From the NCBI RefSeq assembly GCF_017742245.1, contig NZ_JAGHKO010000001.1, forward strand, positions 1,827,061 through 1,891,060: a stretch of 64,000 nt of DNA, read 5' to 3'. The position numbers were made by a program, and so were the translations under genes. Below the pieces are notes generated by a model. That model was not told the origin of the DNA and ran no database searches. It saw only the letters and a list, made by a program, of their open reading frames with translations. Origin of the DNA: Niastella soli (GTDB lineage: Bacteria; Bacteroidota; Bacteroidia; Chitinophagales; Chitinophagaceae). Positions 49,298 to 60,185 of this stretch are shown one piece after another. Numbering within the stretch: position 1 is the first letter of the stretch; each line of letters starts with the position of its first letter.

Positions 49298-51157
49298 ATG
49301 TGCGGCATAGCCGGCATTTTTTCATTTAAACAAAGTGTCAATTTACATCAAACGATCAGGCTGATGACCAATGCTATGGCGCATCGGGGGCCTGATTCTG
49401 ATGGATTTTACACAAACGAAATCGTTGCTTTAGGGCACCGGCGATTATCTATTATAGATCTGTCTACTGCGGCCAACCAGCCTATTGCAGACTATACGGG
49501 GCGTTACCAAATCATCTTTAATGGAGAGATCTATAATTTCCAGGAAGTTAAAAAAATGCTGCCCGAATATCCCTTTAGCACAAACAGCGATACAGAAGTG
49601 TTACTTGCGGCTTACAGCAAATGGGGACCGGAATGCTTGCCTTTATTGAAAGGAATGTTTGCTTTTGCAATTTGGGATACTACTGAACGGGAATTGTTTA
49701 TTGCAAGGGATAGGATGGGGGTAAAGCCGGTTTATTACTTTACCAATGAAAATGTTTTCTTATTTGCTTCTGAAATAAGAGGCATATTGGGTAGTGGTAT
49801 TGTTGAAAGAAATGCAGATGCGTTAGCCATAAGAGAATTTTTAAGTTATCAGTCAGTTGGTTCAGGGCAATCAGCAATACAAAATATTGTACAGCTTGAG
49901 GCGGGGAGTTACATTACCATTCGGGGTAATAAGGTCTCCATAAATAAGTATTGGGAAATAACTGGTCGGCCTGAAATTGATTTTGACTTTGGTGATACCG
50001 CAATGGTACAAAAGCAGGTGCAGCTATTATTACGAAATGCTGTAGAAAGAAGATTGATCAGTGATGTTCCGTTGGGTGCTTTTTTATCTGGCGGCATTGA
50101 TTCCAGTGTAGTGGTAGGGCTAATGGCAGAAGTAAGTTCAACGCCCGTCAATACTTTTAATGTAGCATTTGAAGAAAAGGAATTTGACGAATCGGAATAT
50201 GCCAGAATCATTTCACGCAAATTCAACACAAATCATAACCAGGTATTACTAAAGCCAGATGTTTTTCTTGACGAGTTAACAAATGCGCTTGACGCAATGG
50301 ATACACCTAGTGGAGATGGTATAAATACGTATGTTGTATCAAAAGCAATTAAGCAAAGTGGTTTAACTGTGGCGTTATCGGGGATTGGTGGCGATGAATT
50401 GTTTGCAGGGTATCCCTTTTTTAAACAATATCTGCAAGTAAAGAAGTATCAGCCTATTTGGCAAGGTACCGGGTGGCTTCGTTCAATAGCCGGCTCTTTT
50501 TTAGGTAATACAAATAAAGCGCTTCGTATGAAGCAGCTGCTGAAAGCCCCGGCTAACTCTATCCGCTATTTTTATCCTGAATTCAGGCGAATTATAACCC
50601 CATCCTTGCTGGCTTCTCTGGTTCGAAAAAATTCAAACGATCTTACTTCGCTGGAGAAAGAACTGGCCGGTTTGCCTTCATCTCTTGAAAAATTCCCTTT
50701 GCTGAGCCAGGTTTCCATAGCAGAATATACAGGGTACACGCAGCACACGCTGTTAAAGGATATGGATCAGTTTAGCATGGCAGTATCGCTGGAAGCAAGA
50801 GAGCCTTTTTTTGATCATGACCTAGTAGAGTTTGTTTTGGCTGTGCCTGATCATATAAAATTTCCCCAATATTCCAAACGCCTGCTTGTAGAGTCCGTGC
50901 AAGGATTATTGCCCGATGAAATTGTTCATCGCAAAAAGCAGGGATTTTTGTTTCCCTGGAGCATTTGGATGAAAAACGAACTACGTTCTTTTTGCGAAAC
51001 CCGCCTTCAAAGAATTGCGCAACGTGATTTTATAAATGGTAAAGACCTGCTTGCTTACTGGCAGCGATTTTTAAATAACGACAGTACTGTACGCTGGATG
51101 GAATTGTGGTTATTCGTAATACTCGAATACTGGATGGAAAAAAATTCAATACACTAA
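49298..51157 (+). CDS. Asparagine synthase-like amidotransferase (AsnB type)
   Basis: A 619-aa glutamine-hydrolysing asparagine synthase. The N-terminal class II amidase domain starts MCGIAGIFSF with catalytic Cys2 and has AHRGPDSDGFY and FNGEIYNF. The C-terminal synthase domain has the PP-loop FLSGGIDSSVVVGL and LSGIGGDELFAGYPFF. In glycan loci such enzymes are thought to amidate uronic acids. The WbpB/WbpD-like pair suggests such an acid is present. It overlaps the next gene by TAATG. Confidence 0.9.
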   Translation: MCGIAGIFSFKQSVNLHQTIRLMTNAMAHRGPDSDGFYTNEIVALGHRRLSIIDLSTAANQPIADYTGRYQIIFNGEIYNFQEVKKMLPEYPFSTNSDTEVLLAAYSKWGPECLPLLKGMFAFAIWDTTERELFIARDRMGVKPVYYFTNENVFLFASEIRGILGSGIVERNADALAIREFLSYQSVGSGQSAIQNIVQLEAGSYITIRGNKVSINKYWEITGRPEIDFDFGDTAMVQKQVQLLLRNAVERRLISDVPLGAFLSGGIDSSVVVGLMAEVSSTPVNTFNVAFEEKEFDESEYARIISRKFNTNHNQVLLKPDVFLDELTNALDAMDTPSGDGINTYVVSKAIKQSGLTVALSGIGGDELFAGYPFFKQYLQVKKYQPIWQGTGWLRSIAGSFLGNTNKALRMKQLLKAPANSIRYFYPEFRRIITPSLLASLVRKNSNDLTSLEKELAGLPSSLEKFPLLSQVSIAEYTGYTQHTLLKDMDQFSMAVSLEAREPFFDHDLVEFVLAVPDHIKFPQYSKRLLVESVQGLLPDEIVHRKKQGFLFPWSIWMKNELRSFCETRLQRIAQRDFINGKDLLAYWQRFLNNDSTVRWMELWLFVILEYWMEKNSIH

Positions 51158-53469
51158 TGATAAAACGGTTAGAAATTATTTTATTTATCCTCTGTGCTTG
51201 TTATTCTCTTACTGGTTTTGCACAATGCAGAGAGGAATTTAATGGGCCATTTGCAAGTTGGGCCGATATAAAAAAACAATTCGGGGCGAAGGGAAATGGT
51301 AAAGATGATGATACACGCGCGATTCAGAGTGCAATCAACGGACTTTGTAATTCAGTAACCAAGGCAAACAGCCAAAAGGGAGCCTATACGACCGTATATC
51401 TCCCTGCAGGAACTTATTGTATTTCCAAAACCCTTGTTTTGAGTGGTGGTATTGGTGTCAATATTATAGGGGAAGATCCCCATAAAACCATTATTAAATG
51501 GATTGGAGGAAACGCAGACACCATGTTTTGGGCCAACGGTTCTGCTTATTTTAGAATAGGAAGGCTTAGTTGGGATGCAAACGGCCACAAAAACATCGAA
51601 GCTATTGGTATTCACTGGAAGAATGTCTGGAATACTGGTAATTCAAAAAGTTTTGCTCCTTTGAATATTGAAATTGCTGACTGTATATTTAAGGGCCAAT
51701 TATATAACGGCATAAGCGGAGGCACAGATGCCGGCTTTGATGGGACCGGAGCTAATGATTCAGAGGTGACCATAAAGCGATGTGTATTCGATAACTGTAC
51801 GGAAGGCGGCATTTCGATCCATGGATATAATGCATTAGATTATTGGATATGGGATTGCCAGTTTTTAAATTGCTTATTTGGCATAAAGAACACTTCCGGT
51901 AATTATCATGCTTATAGATGCTATTTCAACGGGTCCACCTTTAGTGACTTGAGAAATTTTAATGGTTATTATACTTCAATGCGGGGAGGTTTTTCTGAAA
52001 ACGCATTTGCTTTTTCTGCAGATGATGGAGTTAGCTGCAATCCATTTAAGCGAATCTTCCAAAATAATACGGTAGTAAACATTAAAAAGTATCCGATCGA
52101 GTTCTACCATATTGGTAAGATCACCCTTTGGGACAATAGACTGTCAGCGGTGCAGGACAAAAAACAAAATTATTGGGTGCATACCGGAAGCTGGTGCCCG
52201 GCCAAATACGAAATTTTGTCTATTAATAATAAGTTCGAAGCGAAAGATCCCTTGTGGAATGCAAATGGACCTTTGAAGAAATTTGAGATTGGCGATACGT
52301 ATAACAATAAAATTCTTGCAACAGCGAATGATTTCTTCAAAGTAATGGAATCTGTGCCTGCTAAAAAAGACAGAAAGGTGTTTGAAGTACCTGCAGGCGC
52401 GGACAGTAAAATTATTCAGCAATTAATCAATCAGGCAGCAGCGTTGAAAGGGCAACGTCCTATCATACATTTTGGAGTAGGCACTTGGTATCTTAATAAG
52501 ACCCTGATTATACCTGCGGGAAGTGATTTGCAACTGATAGGCGATGGATTGATTTATGCTACAGTATTGGAGCGTGATAAAGCAAGTAATTTCAACAGTG
52601 CTGCCTTAATACAGGCGGAAGGACCCAGTTATATTACAATAAAAGATTTGCAGTTAGGACATGAGTCGGATAACGGAATAGCTGCAGCCATCGCTTTTGT
52701 AAATACCGATCAACCCACTTCCGAAGCGCATATTGATCAGGTATATTCCATGGCAGCTACTTCGCTTTTTGTTGATGGCCTTGATTATTTATACATAGAA
52801 AAGGACAATTCATTTTTTACTGCCGGAAATTACATAAATGGAGGTTTATTAACCCGGAAGGGGAAGGGGACTGCAAAAGTTTGTTGTTATGGGGGGCAAT
52901 TTGCAAGTCTTTCTGTAAATAATGGCGGCCGTTTTCTTGCCAAAGATTGTTGGTGGGAGGGACGCACAAGAGTGCCATTGGAATTAAAGGGTTCCGGAGA
53001 AATCAGTCTCGATGGTGCAATGATCGCCCCGAATGGTGCAGACAGCCTGCCTACTATTAAAATAGGTGAATTTAATGGTAAGATCAACCTTATGAATATG
53101 TATGTGCTAGGTTCGGTGGCGGTAAATCCTGGCAATTCGGCTTTAAATCTGTTGTTGTGGAATATTAATTTTTACTATAAAATGAATCCATATGAATACA
53201 TAAAAGAAGGAAGGAACTGCCACTATGCTTTACTTGGTTCAAATTCCCAATGCTTCGCTAATACCGAAGCCTGTAAGAACGTCATTTCAGTTCCTGACAA
53301 GTCCTACCGGATTTCCGATACACTCAGATTTATTGAAAACAATACCGCTTTTGACCGGAGTGTAAAGCCTGTAATTTACCGGAACCTGCCACAAGGGGTT
53401 AGCAATATTTACGTTTCAAGAGTAACTTTCGGCGCCGCGCAAAAGGGAATTTCTTTTACGAAACAATAG
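51157..53469 (+). CDS. Secreted right-handed beta-helix protein (pectate lyase-like)
   Basis: A 770-aa protein with a signal peptide (IILFILCACYSLTGFA) and two beta-helix halves. Each half opens with a pectate_lyase_3-type block: WADIKKQFGAKGNGKDDDTRAIQSAIN and, near residue 420, AGADSKIIQQLINQAAALKGQRP. It is exported and may trim or bind the polymer, as lyases in capsule loci do. Catalytic residues are not evident. ATG 51157 gives the intact signal peptide; an upstream in-frame ATG at 51106 lies inside asnB. Confidence 0.83.
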   Translation: MIKRLEIILFILCACYSLTGFAQCREEFNGPFASWADIKKQFGAKGNGKDDDTRAIQSAINGLCNSVTKANSQKGAYTTVYLPAGTYCISKTLVLSGGIGVNIIGEDPHKTIIKWIGGNADTMFWANGSAYFRIGRLSWDANGHKNIEAIGIHWKNVWNTGNSKSFAPLNIEIADCIFKGQLYNGISGGTDAGFDGTGANDSEVTIKRCVFDNCTEGGISIHGYNALDYWIWDCQFLNCLFGIKNTSGNYHAYRCYFNGSTFSDLRNFNGYYTSMRGGFSENAFAFSADDGVSCNPFKRIFQNNTVVNIKKYPIEFYHIGKITLWDNRLSAVQDKKQNYWVHTGSWCPAKYEILSINNKFEAKDPLWNANGPLKKFEIGDTYNNKILATANDFFKVMESVPAKKDRKVFEVPAGADSKIIQQLINQAAALKGQRPIIHFGVGTWYLNKTLIIPAGSDLQLIGDGLIYATVLERDKASNFNSAALIQAEGPSYITIKDLQLGHESDNGIAAAIAFVNTDQPTSEAHIDQVYSMAATSLFVDGLDYLYIEKDNSFFTAGNYINGGLLTRKGKGTAKVCCYGGQFASLSVNNGGRFLAKDCWWEGRTRVPLELKGSGEISLDGAMIAPNGADSLPTIKIGEFNGKINLMNMYVLGSVAVNPGNSALNLLLWNINFYYKMNPYEYIKEGRNCHYALLGSNSQCFANTEACKNVISVPDKSYRISDTLRFIENNTAFDRSVKPVIYRNLPQGVSNIYVSRVTFGAAQKGISFTKQ

Positions 53470-53477
53470 AATAAGAG

Positions 53478-54626
53478 GTGGAGAATATTAGAAAAAAAAT
53501 TTTACTTTTTGCCGACTGGTTTGAACCGGGTTATAAAGCGGGTGGTCCCATACGTTCCTGTGTACATTTTGTACACCAGATGAAGGACCGATATCAGATC
53601 TATGTAATTACTACTGATAGAGATTTAAATGATTCTGCGCCATATGCTAACGTCGAGGCGGATAACTGGATAGAATACGACAAAGGAGTAAAAGTTTTTT
53701 ATTGCTCACCCCAATATATTTCATGGGCTCATATTAAAAAGCAAGTAAGAACCATCGGACCAGATTTCATTTACCTTAACAGCATGTATTCGCGTTATTT
53801 TTCAATTTACCCACTGTTGATAAAGAAATTGGGTATTATCAGTAGTAAAATTGTACTCGCACCGCGAGGCATGTTGAAAGACAGTGCCGTCCAATTCAAA
53901 TCTACCAAGAAAAAGTTTTTTCTGGCAGCTTTCCGTCAATTAGGATTGCACCGGTTCACGCATTTTCATGCTACTGATAAAACAGAAGAAACCGATGTAA
54001 AGAAATATTTTGGGAACAACGTGCAGGTAACAATGGCCTCTAATTTTCCGGGTATTATAAAAGATTATCCCGGAAGTATTGTTAAAAATGCCAATGAACT
54101 ATCCGTGGTTTTTATAGGGCGATTACACCCGGTTAAAAATTTGGATTTTTTATTGCGGGCGATCAAACCTGTGAAAGGAGACGTTACTCTCACTATCGTA
54201 GGCAATACGGAAGATGAAGCTTATGTAAATAAATGTAAGAGTATCATCAATGACTTTTCTGCTCAAATTCAGGTACGTTTTGCGGGAGAAATACCAAACA
54301 GTCAGGTGGGGAAAATAATAGCCCTACACCATATTTTTGCGCTTCCAACCCAGGGCGAGAATTTTGGCCATGCGATTTTTGAAGCTTTGGCTGCCGGTAA
54401 ACCGGTACTTATCAGCGATCAAACACCCTGGCGGCAACTTGAAAAAGCAAAAGCGGGTTGGGATATTTCATTACAAACACCTGAGCAGTTCACAATGGCC
54501 TTGCAACAGGCTGTAGATCTTGATCAGGCTGCATACGAAGTGGTATCACGCGGTGCCTGGCAATTTGTAAGGCAATTCGTTCAACAAACAGAATTAAAAA
54601 CAGCTTATAATAACATATTTAGTTAA
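53478..54626 (+). CDS. Family 4 glycosyltransferase
   Basis: A 382-aa GT-B enzyme starting LLFADWFEPGYKAGGPIRSCVHFV, with APRGMLKDSAVQFKSTKKKFF between domains and PTQGENFGHAIFEALAAGKPVLISD at the donor site. The APRGML and GENFGHAIFEAL blocks are typical of a GT4 group common in Bacteroidota capsule loci. The start is GTG, 8 bp after the beta-helix gene. Confidence 0.88.
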   Translation: MENIRKKILLFADWFEPGYKAGGPIRSCVHFVHQMKDRYQIYVITTDRDLNDSAPYANVEADNWIEYDKGVKVFYCSPQYISWAHIKKQVRTIGPDFIYLNSMYSRYFSIYPLLIKKLGIISSKIVLAPRGMLKDSAVQFKSTKKKFFLAAFRQLGLHRFTHFHATDKTEETDVKKYFGNNVQVTMASNFPGIIKDYPGSIVKNANELSVVFIGRLHPVKNLDFLLRAIKPVKGDVTLTIVGNTEDEAYVNKCKSIINDFSAQIQVRFAGEIPNSQVGKIIALHHIFALPTQGENFGHAIFEALAAGKPVLISDQTPWRQLEKAKAGWDISLQTPEQFTMALQQAVDLDQAAYEVVSRGAWQFVRQFVQQTELKTAYNNIFS

Positions 54627-54627
54627 G

Positions 54628-56370
54628 ATGTATATACTTGGGCTCAATGCATACCATGCAGATTCGTCTGCAGCGATCTTTAAAGATGGAAAAATGATCG
54701 CTGCCACAGAAGAAGAAAGGTTTCGTCGTCAAAAACATTGGGCGGGTTTTCCTTCTATGGCCATTCAGTTTTGTTTAAAAGAAGCAGGCATTAGCCTTTC
54801 GCAGGTAGATCACATCGCTATTGGCCGTGACCCTTCTGCCAAATTGAACAAAAAGCTGTTGTTCCTGTTGAAAAATCCCGGTGGTGGATGGAATGCTGTT
54901 GTTGACCGGTTGAAGAATGCCCGTAAAGTGGCTTCCCTCGAAGAAGAATTTTTTCTTTTAGACAACACAGTAGATAAAGCCGTTATAAAAAGCAAAATTC
55001 ATCAGGTAGAACACCATCGCAGCCACTTGGCTTCGGCGTTCTTTGCTTCTCCTTTTGAAGAATCTGCCTTGTTATCTATCGATGGCTCAGGTGATTTTAC
55101 CACTACCATGACCGGTATTGGAAAGGGTAATCAAATTGAAGTACTCGATTCTGTTGACTTTCCTCATTCGGTTGGGTTGTTTTATACCGCCTTCACTCAG
55201 TTATTAGGATTTCCTCACTATGGTGATGAATATAAAGTAATGGGATTGGCGCCTTATGGTGAGCCAAAATATGTTGACAAACTGAAGGATGTATTACTGT
55301 TTGGGAAGGATGGCCTGTTTACATTGGATCTGAAATATTTCCGTTCTGCCAAGAGTGGTATTGTTTCCTATGGCGAGGACCACATCCCGGTAGTAGCTCC
55401 TCTCTATTCAGATGCGTTGGTAGAGAAATTTGGCGCTGTTCGTAAAAAGGAAGAACCGTTAACGCAATACCATAAAGATATGGCGGCGTCTGTACAACGT
55501 GTAACAGAGGAGCTGATATTTCACATCTTGAATCACCTGCAAAAGCGTACAGGGTTAACAAACATCTGTATTGCCGGTGGTGTGGCCCAGAATTCAGTGG
55601 CCAATGGCAAGCTTACCCGTAATACCGGTTTTAAAAATGTTTATATCCCATCTGCGGGGCATGATGCGGGTATCTCTATGGGTGCTGCGTTGTATGTATA
55701 CAATCAGATCTTAAAACAGCAACGGGTTGAGCCAATTTGGACGGCTTACACCGGTAGCCGGTCGACAAACGAAGAAATTGAACAATACCTGCAAAGCCGT
55801 AACATCGCTTATAAGCGGTTAACCGATGCGGAGTTATATGATAAAGTAACTGATCAGTTGATCAATGCGGGTGTAGTAGGCTGGTTTAATGGCCGGGCTG
55901 AATTTGGTCCCCGGGCATTAGGCGCCCGGTCTATAATAGCAGATCCCCGCCGTTCAGATGCCAAGGACCTGCTAAATGCAAAGATCAAACGTCGTGAAAG
56001 CTTTCGCCCCTTTGCACCCTCTATTTTAAAAGAATATGTTGGAGAATATTTTGAGGTGATAGATGAAGTGCCTTTTATGGAAAAAGTATTTCCAATTAAA
56101 AAAGAAAAGCATTCGCTTATCCCTGCTGTAACGCATGCAGATGGTACCGGCCGTTTGCAAACAGTTGATAAAGTAGTTACTCCACGATACTATGAATTGA
56201 TAGAAACATTTCGTAAGAAGACGGGGGTACCTATTTTATTGAACACTTCTTTTAATGAAAACGAACCGATCGTGAATTCACCACACGATGCACTGGAGTG
56301 TTACCTGCGAACCAATATGGATATGCTGGTGCTGGAAAATTGTGTTATTACCCGGAACGGTTCTTTATGA
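54628..56370 (+). CDS. NodU/CmcH-type carbamoyltransferase
   Basis: A 580-aa protein with an N-terminal Kae1-like domain (LGLNAYHADSSAAIFKDG, VEHHRSHLASAFFASPF, LSIDGSGDF) and a C-terminal carbamoyltransferase domain with FNGRAEFGPRALGARSIIADPR and LNTSFNENEPIV. NodU-type enzymes put a carbamoyl group from carbamoyl phosphate on a sugar hydroxyl. It implies a carbamoylated residue in the polymer. Its TGA overlaps the next gene's ATG. Confidence 0.92.
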   Translation: MYILGLNAYHADSSAAIFKDGKMIAATEEERFRRQKHWAGFPSMAIQFCLKEAGISLSQVDHIAIGRDPSAKLNKKLLFLLKNPGGGWNAVVDRLKNARKVASLEEEFFLLDNTVDKAVIKSKIHQVEHHRSHLASAFFASPFEESALLSIDGSGDFTTTMTGIGKGNQIEVLDSVDFPHSVGLFYTAFTQLLGFPHYGDEYKVMGLAPYGEPKYVDKLKDVLLFGKDGLFTLDLKYFRSAKSGIVSYGEDHIPVVAPLYSDALVEKFGAVRKKEEPLTQYHKDMAASVQRVTEELIFHILNHLQKRTGLTNICIAGGVAQNSVANGKLTRNTGFKNVYIPSAGHDAGISMGAALYVYNQILKQQRVEPIWTAYTGSRSTNEEIEQYLQSRNIAYKRLTDAELYDKVTDQLINAGVVGWFNGRAEFGPRALGARSIIADPRRSDAKDLLNAKIKRRESFRPFAPSILKEYVGEYFEVIDEVPFMEKVFPIKKEKHSLIPAVTHADGTGRLQTVDKVVTPRYYELIETFRKKTGVPILLNTSFNENEPIVNSPHDALECYLRTNMDMLVLENCVITRNGSL

Positions 56371-57128
56371 AAATTTCAATAATTACCGCTACTCATAATA
56401 GCGCTGGTACAGTAAGGGATACGCTGACCTGCATTGCCAAACAGCAATATTCCCATATAGAGCACATTATTGTAGATGGAATGTCAAGCGATAATACGCT
56501 GGAAATTGTAAAAGAATTTCCGCATGTAGCAAAATTGATCTGTGAAAAAGACAATGGCATTTATGATGCGATGAATAAAGGAGTGCAACTGGCTACAGGA
56601 GACGTAATTGGGATCTTGAATTCAGATGATTTCTATACCGATCCAACTGTATTGGCAAAAGTAGCTGCAGCTTTTGACGATCCCGCTATAGAAGCGGTTT
56701 ATGGCGATCTGCAATACGTAAAGCATGATAATATCCAGGTTGTCACTCGTACCTGGAAGTCAGGAAAGTATAAGCAAAAGCATCTTTATTATGGGTGGAT
56801 GCCGCCACACCCGACTTTTTTTGTACGTCGGCATATTTACGAAAAATGTGGAAAGTTTAATACCACTTTACGTTCGGCTGCAGATTATGAGTTAATGTTG
56901 CGTGTATTATTAAAATATGGTGCTCATGCAGACTATATTCCCGAAGTATTGGTGAAAATGCGGGCTGGCGGTATGAGCAATGCTTCGTTGAAAAACAGGT
57001 TAAGGGCTAATAAAGAAGATGTCATGGCCTGGAAATTGAATAACCTGAAACCTTATTTCTTCACAACATGGCTAAAACCAATAAGAAAAATATTACAATT
57101 TAACCCGATTAAAATATGGCAAAAGTAG
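56367..57128 (+). CDS. Family 2 glycosyltransferase (WcaA/WcaE-like)
   Basis: A 253-aa GT2 enzyme: [47 protein letters not shown], and [20 protein letters not shown] near the acceptor site. It resembles WcaE-type transferases found next to gmd and fcl, so it may use GDP-fucose or a related donor. ATG 56367 overlaps the carbamoyltransferase stop; the in-frame ATG at 56298 lies deep inside that gene. Confidence 0.87.
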   Translation: MKISIITATHNSAGTVRDTLTCIAKQQYSHIEHIIVDGMSSDNTLEIVKEFPHVAKLICEKDNGIYDAMNKGVQLATGDVIGILNSDDFYTDPTVLAKVAAAFDDPAIEAVYGDLQYVKHDNIQVVTRTWKSGKYKQKHLYYGWMPPHPTFFVRRHIYEKCGKFNTTLRSAADYELMLRVLLKYGAHADYIPEVLVKMRAGGMSNASLKNRLRANKEDVMAWKLNNLKPYFFTTWLKPIRKILQFNPIKIWQK

Positions 57129-58231
57129 CATTGGTTACAGGGGTAACCGGTCAGGATGGTGCTTATTTAACTGATCTGTTATTGAAAAAAGGATACATTG
57201 TTCACGGTATCAAACGCAGAAGCTCTTTGTTTAATACAGAAAGAATTGATCATTTATACCAGGATCCACATGAATCAAATGTGCAATTCAAATTGCATTA
57301 TGGCGATTTGACCGATTCTACCAACCTGATCAGGATCATTCAGGAAACGCAGCCTGATGAGATCTATAATTTGGCAGCCATGAGCCACGTCCATGTGAGT
57401 TTTGAAACTCCGGAATATACTGCTAATGCCGATGGTATAGGTACCCTGCGTATTCTGGAAGCTGTTCGTTTATTGGGTTTAACAAAAAAAACCAAAGTTT
57501 ATCAGGCTTCTACTTCAGAATTGTACGGATTGGTACAGGAAGTGCCTCAGTCTGAAAGAACACCATTCTATCCCCGTTCTCCTTATGCAGTGGCTAAATT
57601 GTACGGCTACTGGATCACAGTGAATTACCGTGAGGCTTATAACATGTTCGCTGTAAATGGTATTCTGTTCAATCACGAATCACCCTTACGTGGAGAAACT
57701 TTTGTAACCAGGAAAATTACCCGTGGCGTAGCAAAAATCGCCCTTGGATTACAGGATAAGATCTTCCTCGGTAACCTGGATGCCCAACGCGACTGGGGGC
57801 ATGCAAAGGACTATGTAGAAGCTATGTGGCTGATCTTACAACAGGAAAAACCTGAGGATTATGTAATTGCTACAGGTGTGACTACCCCGGTCCGGGAATT
57901 TGTTCGCATGGCATTTAATGAAGTTGGGATAGAACTGGAATTTAAAGGCAAGGATGAAAATGAGGTGGGAGTAGTGAAAGCCTGTAAAAATCCGGAATTT
58001 AAACTTGCAATAGGAAAAGAAGTAATAGCGGTAGATAAAAGGTATTATCGCCCTACAGAGGTTGAACTGTTGATAGGAGACCCCACCAAGGCGCAAACAC
58101 AATTGGGTTGGAAACCTAAATACGACCTGGCTGCCCTGGTTGAGGAAATGGTAGCCAATGATGTGGAATTATTCAAAAAGGAACAATTATTGAAAGAGAG
58201 CGGTTATTATGTTCGTAATCAGTTCGAATAG
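57116..58231 (+). CDS. gmd: GDP-mannose 4,6-dehydratase
   Basis: A 371-aa extended [24 protein letters not shown] nucleotide motif, [18 protein letters not shown], and [21 protein letters not shown] with the Tyr-x-x-x-Lys pair. The length and the RRSS motif are diagnostic of Gmd. It turns GDP-D-mannose into GDP-4-keto-6-deoxymannose, the substrate of the Fcl enzyme encoded 50 bp downstream. It overlaps the glycosyltransferase gene by 13 bp. Confidence 0.96.
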   Translation: MAKVALVTGVTGQDGAYLTDLLLKKGYIVHGIKRRSSLFNTERIDHLYQDPHESNVQFKLHYGDLTDSTNLIRIIQETQPDEIYNLAAMSHVHVSFETPEYTANADGIGTLRILEAVRLLGLTKKTKVYQASTSELYGLVQEVPQSERTPFYPRSPYAVAKLYGYWITVNYREAYNMFAVNGILFNHESPLRGETFVTRKITRGVAKIALGLQDKIFLGNLDAQRDWGHAKDYVEAMWLILQQEKPEDYVIATGVTTPVREFVRMAFNEVGIELEFKGKDENEVGVVKACKNPEFKLAIGKEVIAVDKRYYRPTEVELLIGDPTKAQTQLGWKPKYDLAALVEEMVANDVELFKKEQLLKESGYYVRNQFE

Positions 58232-58281
58232 GACTGATTATCGGGGTGATTCAAATTTTCATCATACAACATCGTCTTATC

Positions 58282-59220
58282 GTGAACAAATCAGACAAAA
58301 TTTACGTAGCCGGTCACCGGGGTATGGTAGGCTCTGCGCTTGTACGGAAATTAAAAAAGGAAGGATTTAATAATTTATTGGTACGTACATCTTCTGAACT
58401 CGACCTGCGTAATCAACAGGCGGTGCAGGAGTTTATGAAAGAGGAAAAGCCAGAGTATGTCTTTTTGGCCGCTGCCAAGGTGGGGGGGATCCTGGCAAAT
58501 AATACCTATCGCGCCGATTTTATTTACGATAATATTGTGATGCAGTCGAATATCATTCATAATTCTTATGTGAATGGTGTTAAAAAGCTCATGTTCCTGG
58601 GCTCATCCTGTATTTATCCCAAACTGGCGCCGCAACCACTGAAGGAGGAATACCTGCTTACAGGCTTGCTGGAACCAACGAATGAGCCATATGCCATTGC
58701 CAAAATTACTGGTATAAAAATGTGCGATGCGTATCGGGATCAGTATGGTTGTAATTTTATTTCCGTAATGCCTACCAATTTATACGGCCCTAATGATAAT
58801 TACAGCCTCGAAACTTCGCATGTGTTACCAGCTCTTATCAGAAAATTCCACGAAGCAAAATTGAAAAATGAGCCGGCTGTGGTAATGTGGGGAACCGGTA
58901 CGCCCAAGCGCGAATTCCTACATGCCGATGATCTGGCCGATGCCTGTTTCTTTTTAATGCAAAAATACAATGAGGCTGGTTTTGTGAATATTGGCGTTGG
59001 CGATGATATTGCAATAAAAGACCTTGCATTACTGGTTAAGGACGTTGTAGGCTATACGGGTAATATTGAACATGACCTGAGCAAACCCGATGGAACGCCA
59101 CGCAAACTGATGGATGTTCAAAAACTACATAATTTGGGCTGGAAAGCCAAAATTAATTTAAAAGAGGGAATTGAAAGCGTATACAAAGAATTTTCACAAC
59201 AATACGCAGTTGGGGTGTAG
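58282..59220 (+). CDS. fcl: GDP-L-fucose synthase
   Basis: A 312-aa SDR epimerase-reductase: [41 protein letters not shown] and [19 protein letters not shown] (catalytic Tyr-Lys). It converts the Gmd product to GDP-L-fucose, so L-fucose is expected in the polymer. I start at GTG 58282, directly before the Rossmann strand; GTG 58246 would add twelve residues of low similarity. Confidence 0.95.
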   Translation: MNKSDKIYVAGHRGMVGSALVRKLKKEGFNNLLVRTSSELDLRNQQAVQEFMKEEKPEYVFLAAAKVGGILANNTYRADFIYDNIVMQSNIIHNSYVNGVKKLMFLGSSCIYPKLAPQPLKEEYLLTGLLEPTNEPYAIAKITGIKMCDAYRDQYGCNFISVMPTNLYGPNDNYSLETSHVLPALIRKFHEAKLKNEPAVVMWGTGTPKREFLHADDLADACFFLMQKYNEAGFVNIGVGDDIAIKDLALLVKDVVGYTGNIEHDLSKPDGTPRKLMDVQKLHNLGWKAKINLKEGIESVYKEFSQQYAVGV

Positions 59221-59249
59221 ATTTGTTTGCGGTATCAATCTAATCTGGC

Positions 59250-59990
59250 ATGTTTTCTATTTTTAATAAGAAGAAAAAAGTACAGCTTGATCTGAGCGGT
59301 GTGGGTACCGATATGCATTCGCATTTATTACCCGGTATCGACGACGGATCACCCGATACAGAGATTTCCCTGCAACTGATTGCCGGTTTGCAAGAGCTGG
59401 GATACCGGAAATTTATAACTACGCCGCATATTTTGTGGGATATGTATAAAAATGATGCAGTGTCTATTGGAGACGCACACCGCGAACTTCAACAGGCACT
59501 GCAACAAAATAATTCAAATGTTCCAATAAGGGCGGCAGCGGAATATTTTCTCGATGAACATTTTGATGAGTTATTGGAAACTAATACCCCCTTACTAACC
59601 ATCCACGAAAACTGGGTATTGGTTGAGTTCTCTTTCGTGACCACGCCACTGAATTTTAAGGAAAAACTGTTCAACATGCAGATGAAAGGATACCAGCCGG
59701 TCCTTGCCCATCCTGAACGGTATTTATACTTTATGAGCGACAAAAAATGGTACGATGAACTGAAAGATGCAGGTTGCTATTTTCAGTTAAATATACTGTC
59801 GCTCGCCGGCTATTATGGAAAAGCCTCCCTCCAACTGGCCCAATATTTGATCAATAAACGATATATAAACCTGCTTGGCACCGATTGCCATCATTTCCGA
59901 CATCTGAATACCCTGCGTTCTTCCCATAATATTATGGAACCAGTTCAATCTCTTCTCGATAGCGGCCTGTTATTAAATCCTGCTCTGTAA
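59250..59990 (+). CDS. PHP-type protein tyrosine phosphatase (CpsB/YwqE-like)
   Basis: A 246-aa metal-dependent PHP phosphatase: DMHSHLLPGIDDGSPDTEISL, TPHILWDMYKND, VLAHPERYLYF and LGTDCHHFRH carry the metal-binding His and Asp residues. CpsB/YwqE enzymes dephosphorylate tyrosine kinases of polysaccharide loci, so this is the counterpart of the Wzc-type kinase at 21957. Having the kinase near the start and the phosphatase at the end brackets the locus. Confidence 0.9.
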   Translation: MFSIFNKKKKVQLDLSGVGTDMHSHLLPGIDDGSPDTEISLQLIAGLQELGYRKFITTPHILWDMYKNDAVSIGDAHRELQQALQQNNSNVPIRAAAEYFLDEHFDELLETNTPLLTIHENWVLVEFSFVTTPLNFKEKLFNMQMKGYQPVLAHPERYLYFMSDKKWYDELKDAGCYFQLNILSLAGYYGKASLQLAQYLINKRYINLLGTDCHHFRHLNTLRSSHNIMEPVQSLLDSGLLLNPAL

Positions 59991-60000
59991 TTTTTTCCTA

Positions 60001-60085
60001 AAAACCATTTCCTTTTACCAACCTTTTCCTTTCGCTAACCGTATCCTCTTCGTGTTAGCCGTGTCCTTTTCACATATAAGAAATA
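60001..60085 (+). repeat. Degenerate pyrimidine-rich repeats
   Basis: Four imperfect units of the form ACC-x-TTTCCTTTT recur at roughly 18-21 nt spacing in the gap between the phosphatase and the transglutaminase-like gene. No hairpin or promoter explains them. Could be a protein-binding array or simple low-complexity sequence. Confidence 0.4.
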
Positions 60086-60185
60086 AGTGTAATTTCTTAT
60101 AGGGTTGTACCTATAAACTTTATAATTTGCATTTTAATTATATGACAGGATTTCTGTCTATGTGTTAACTATTTAAATCCATACA

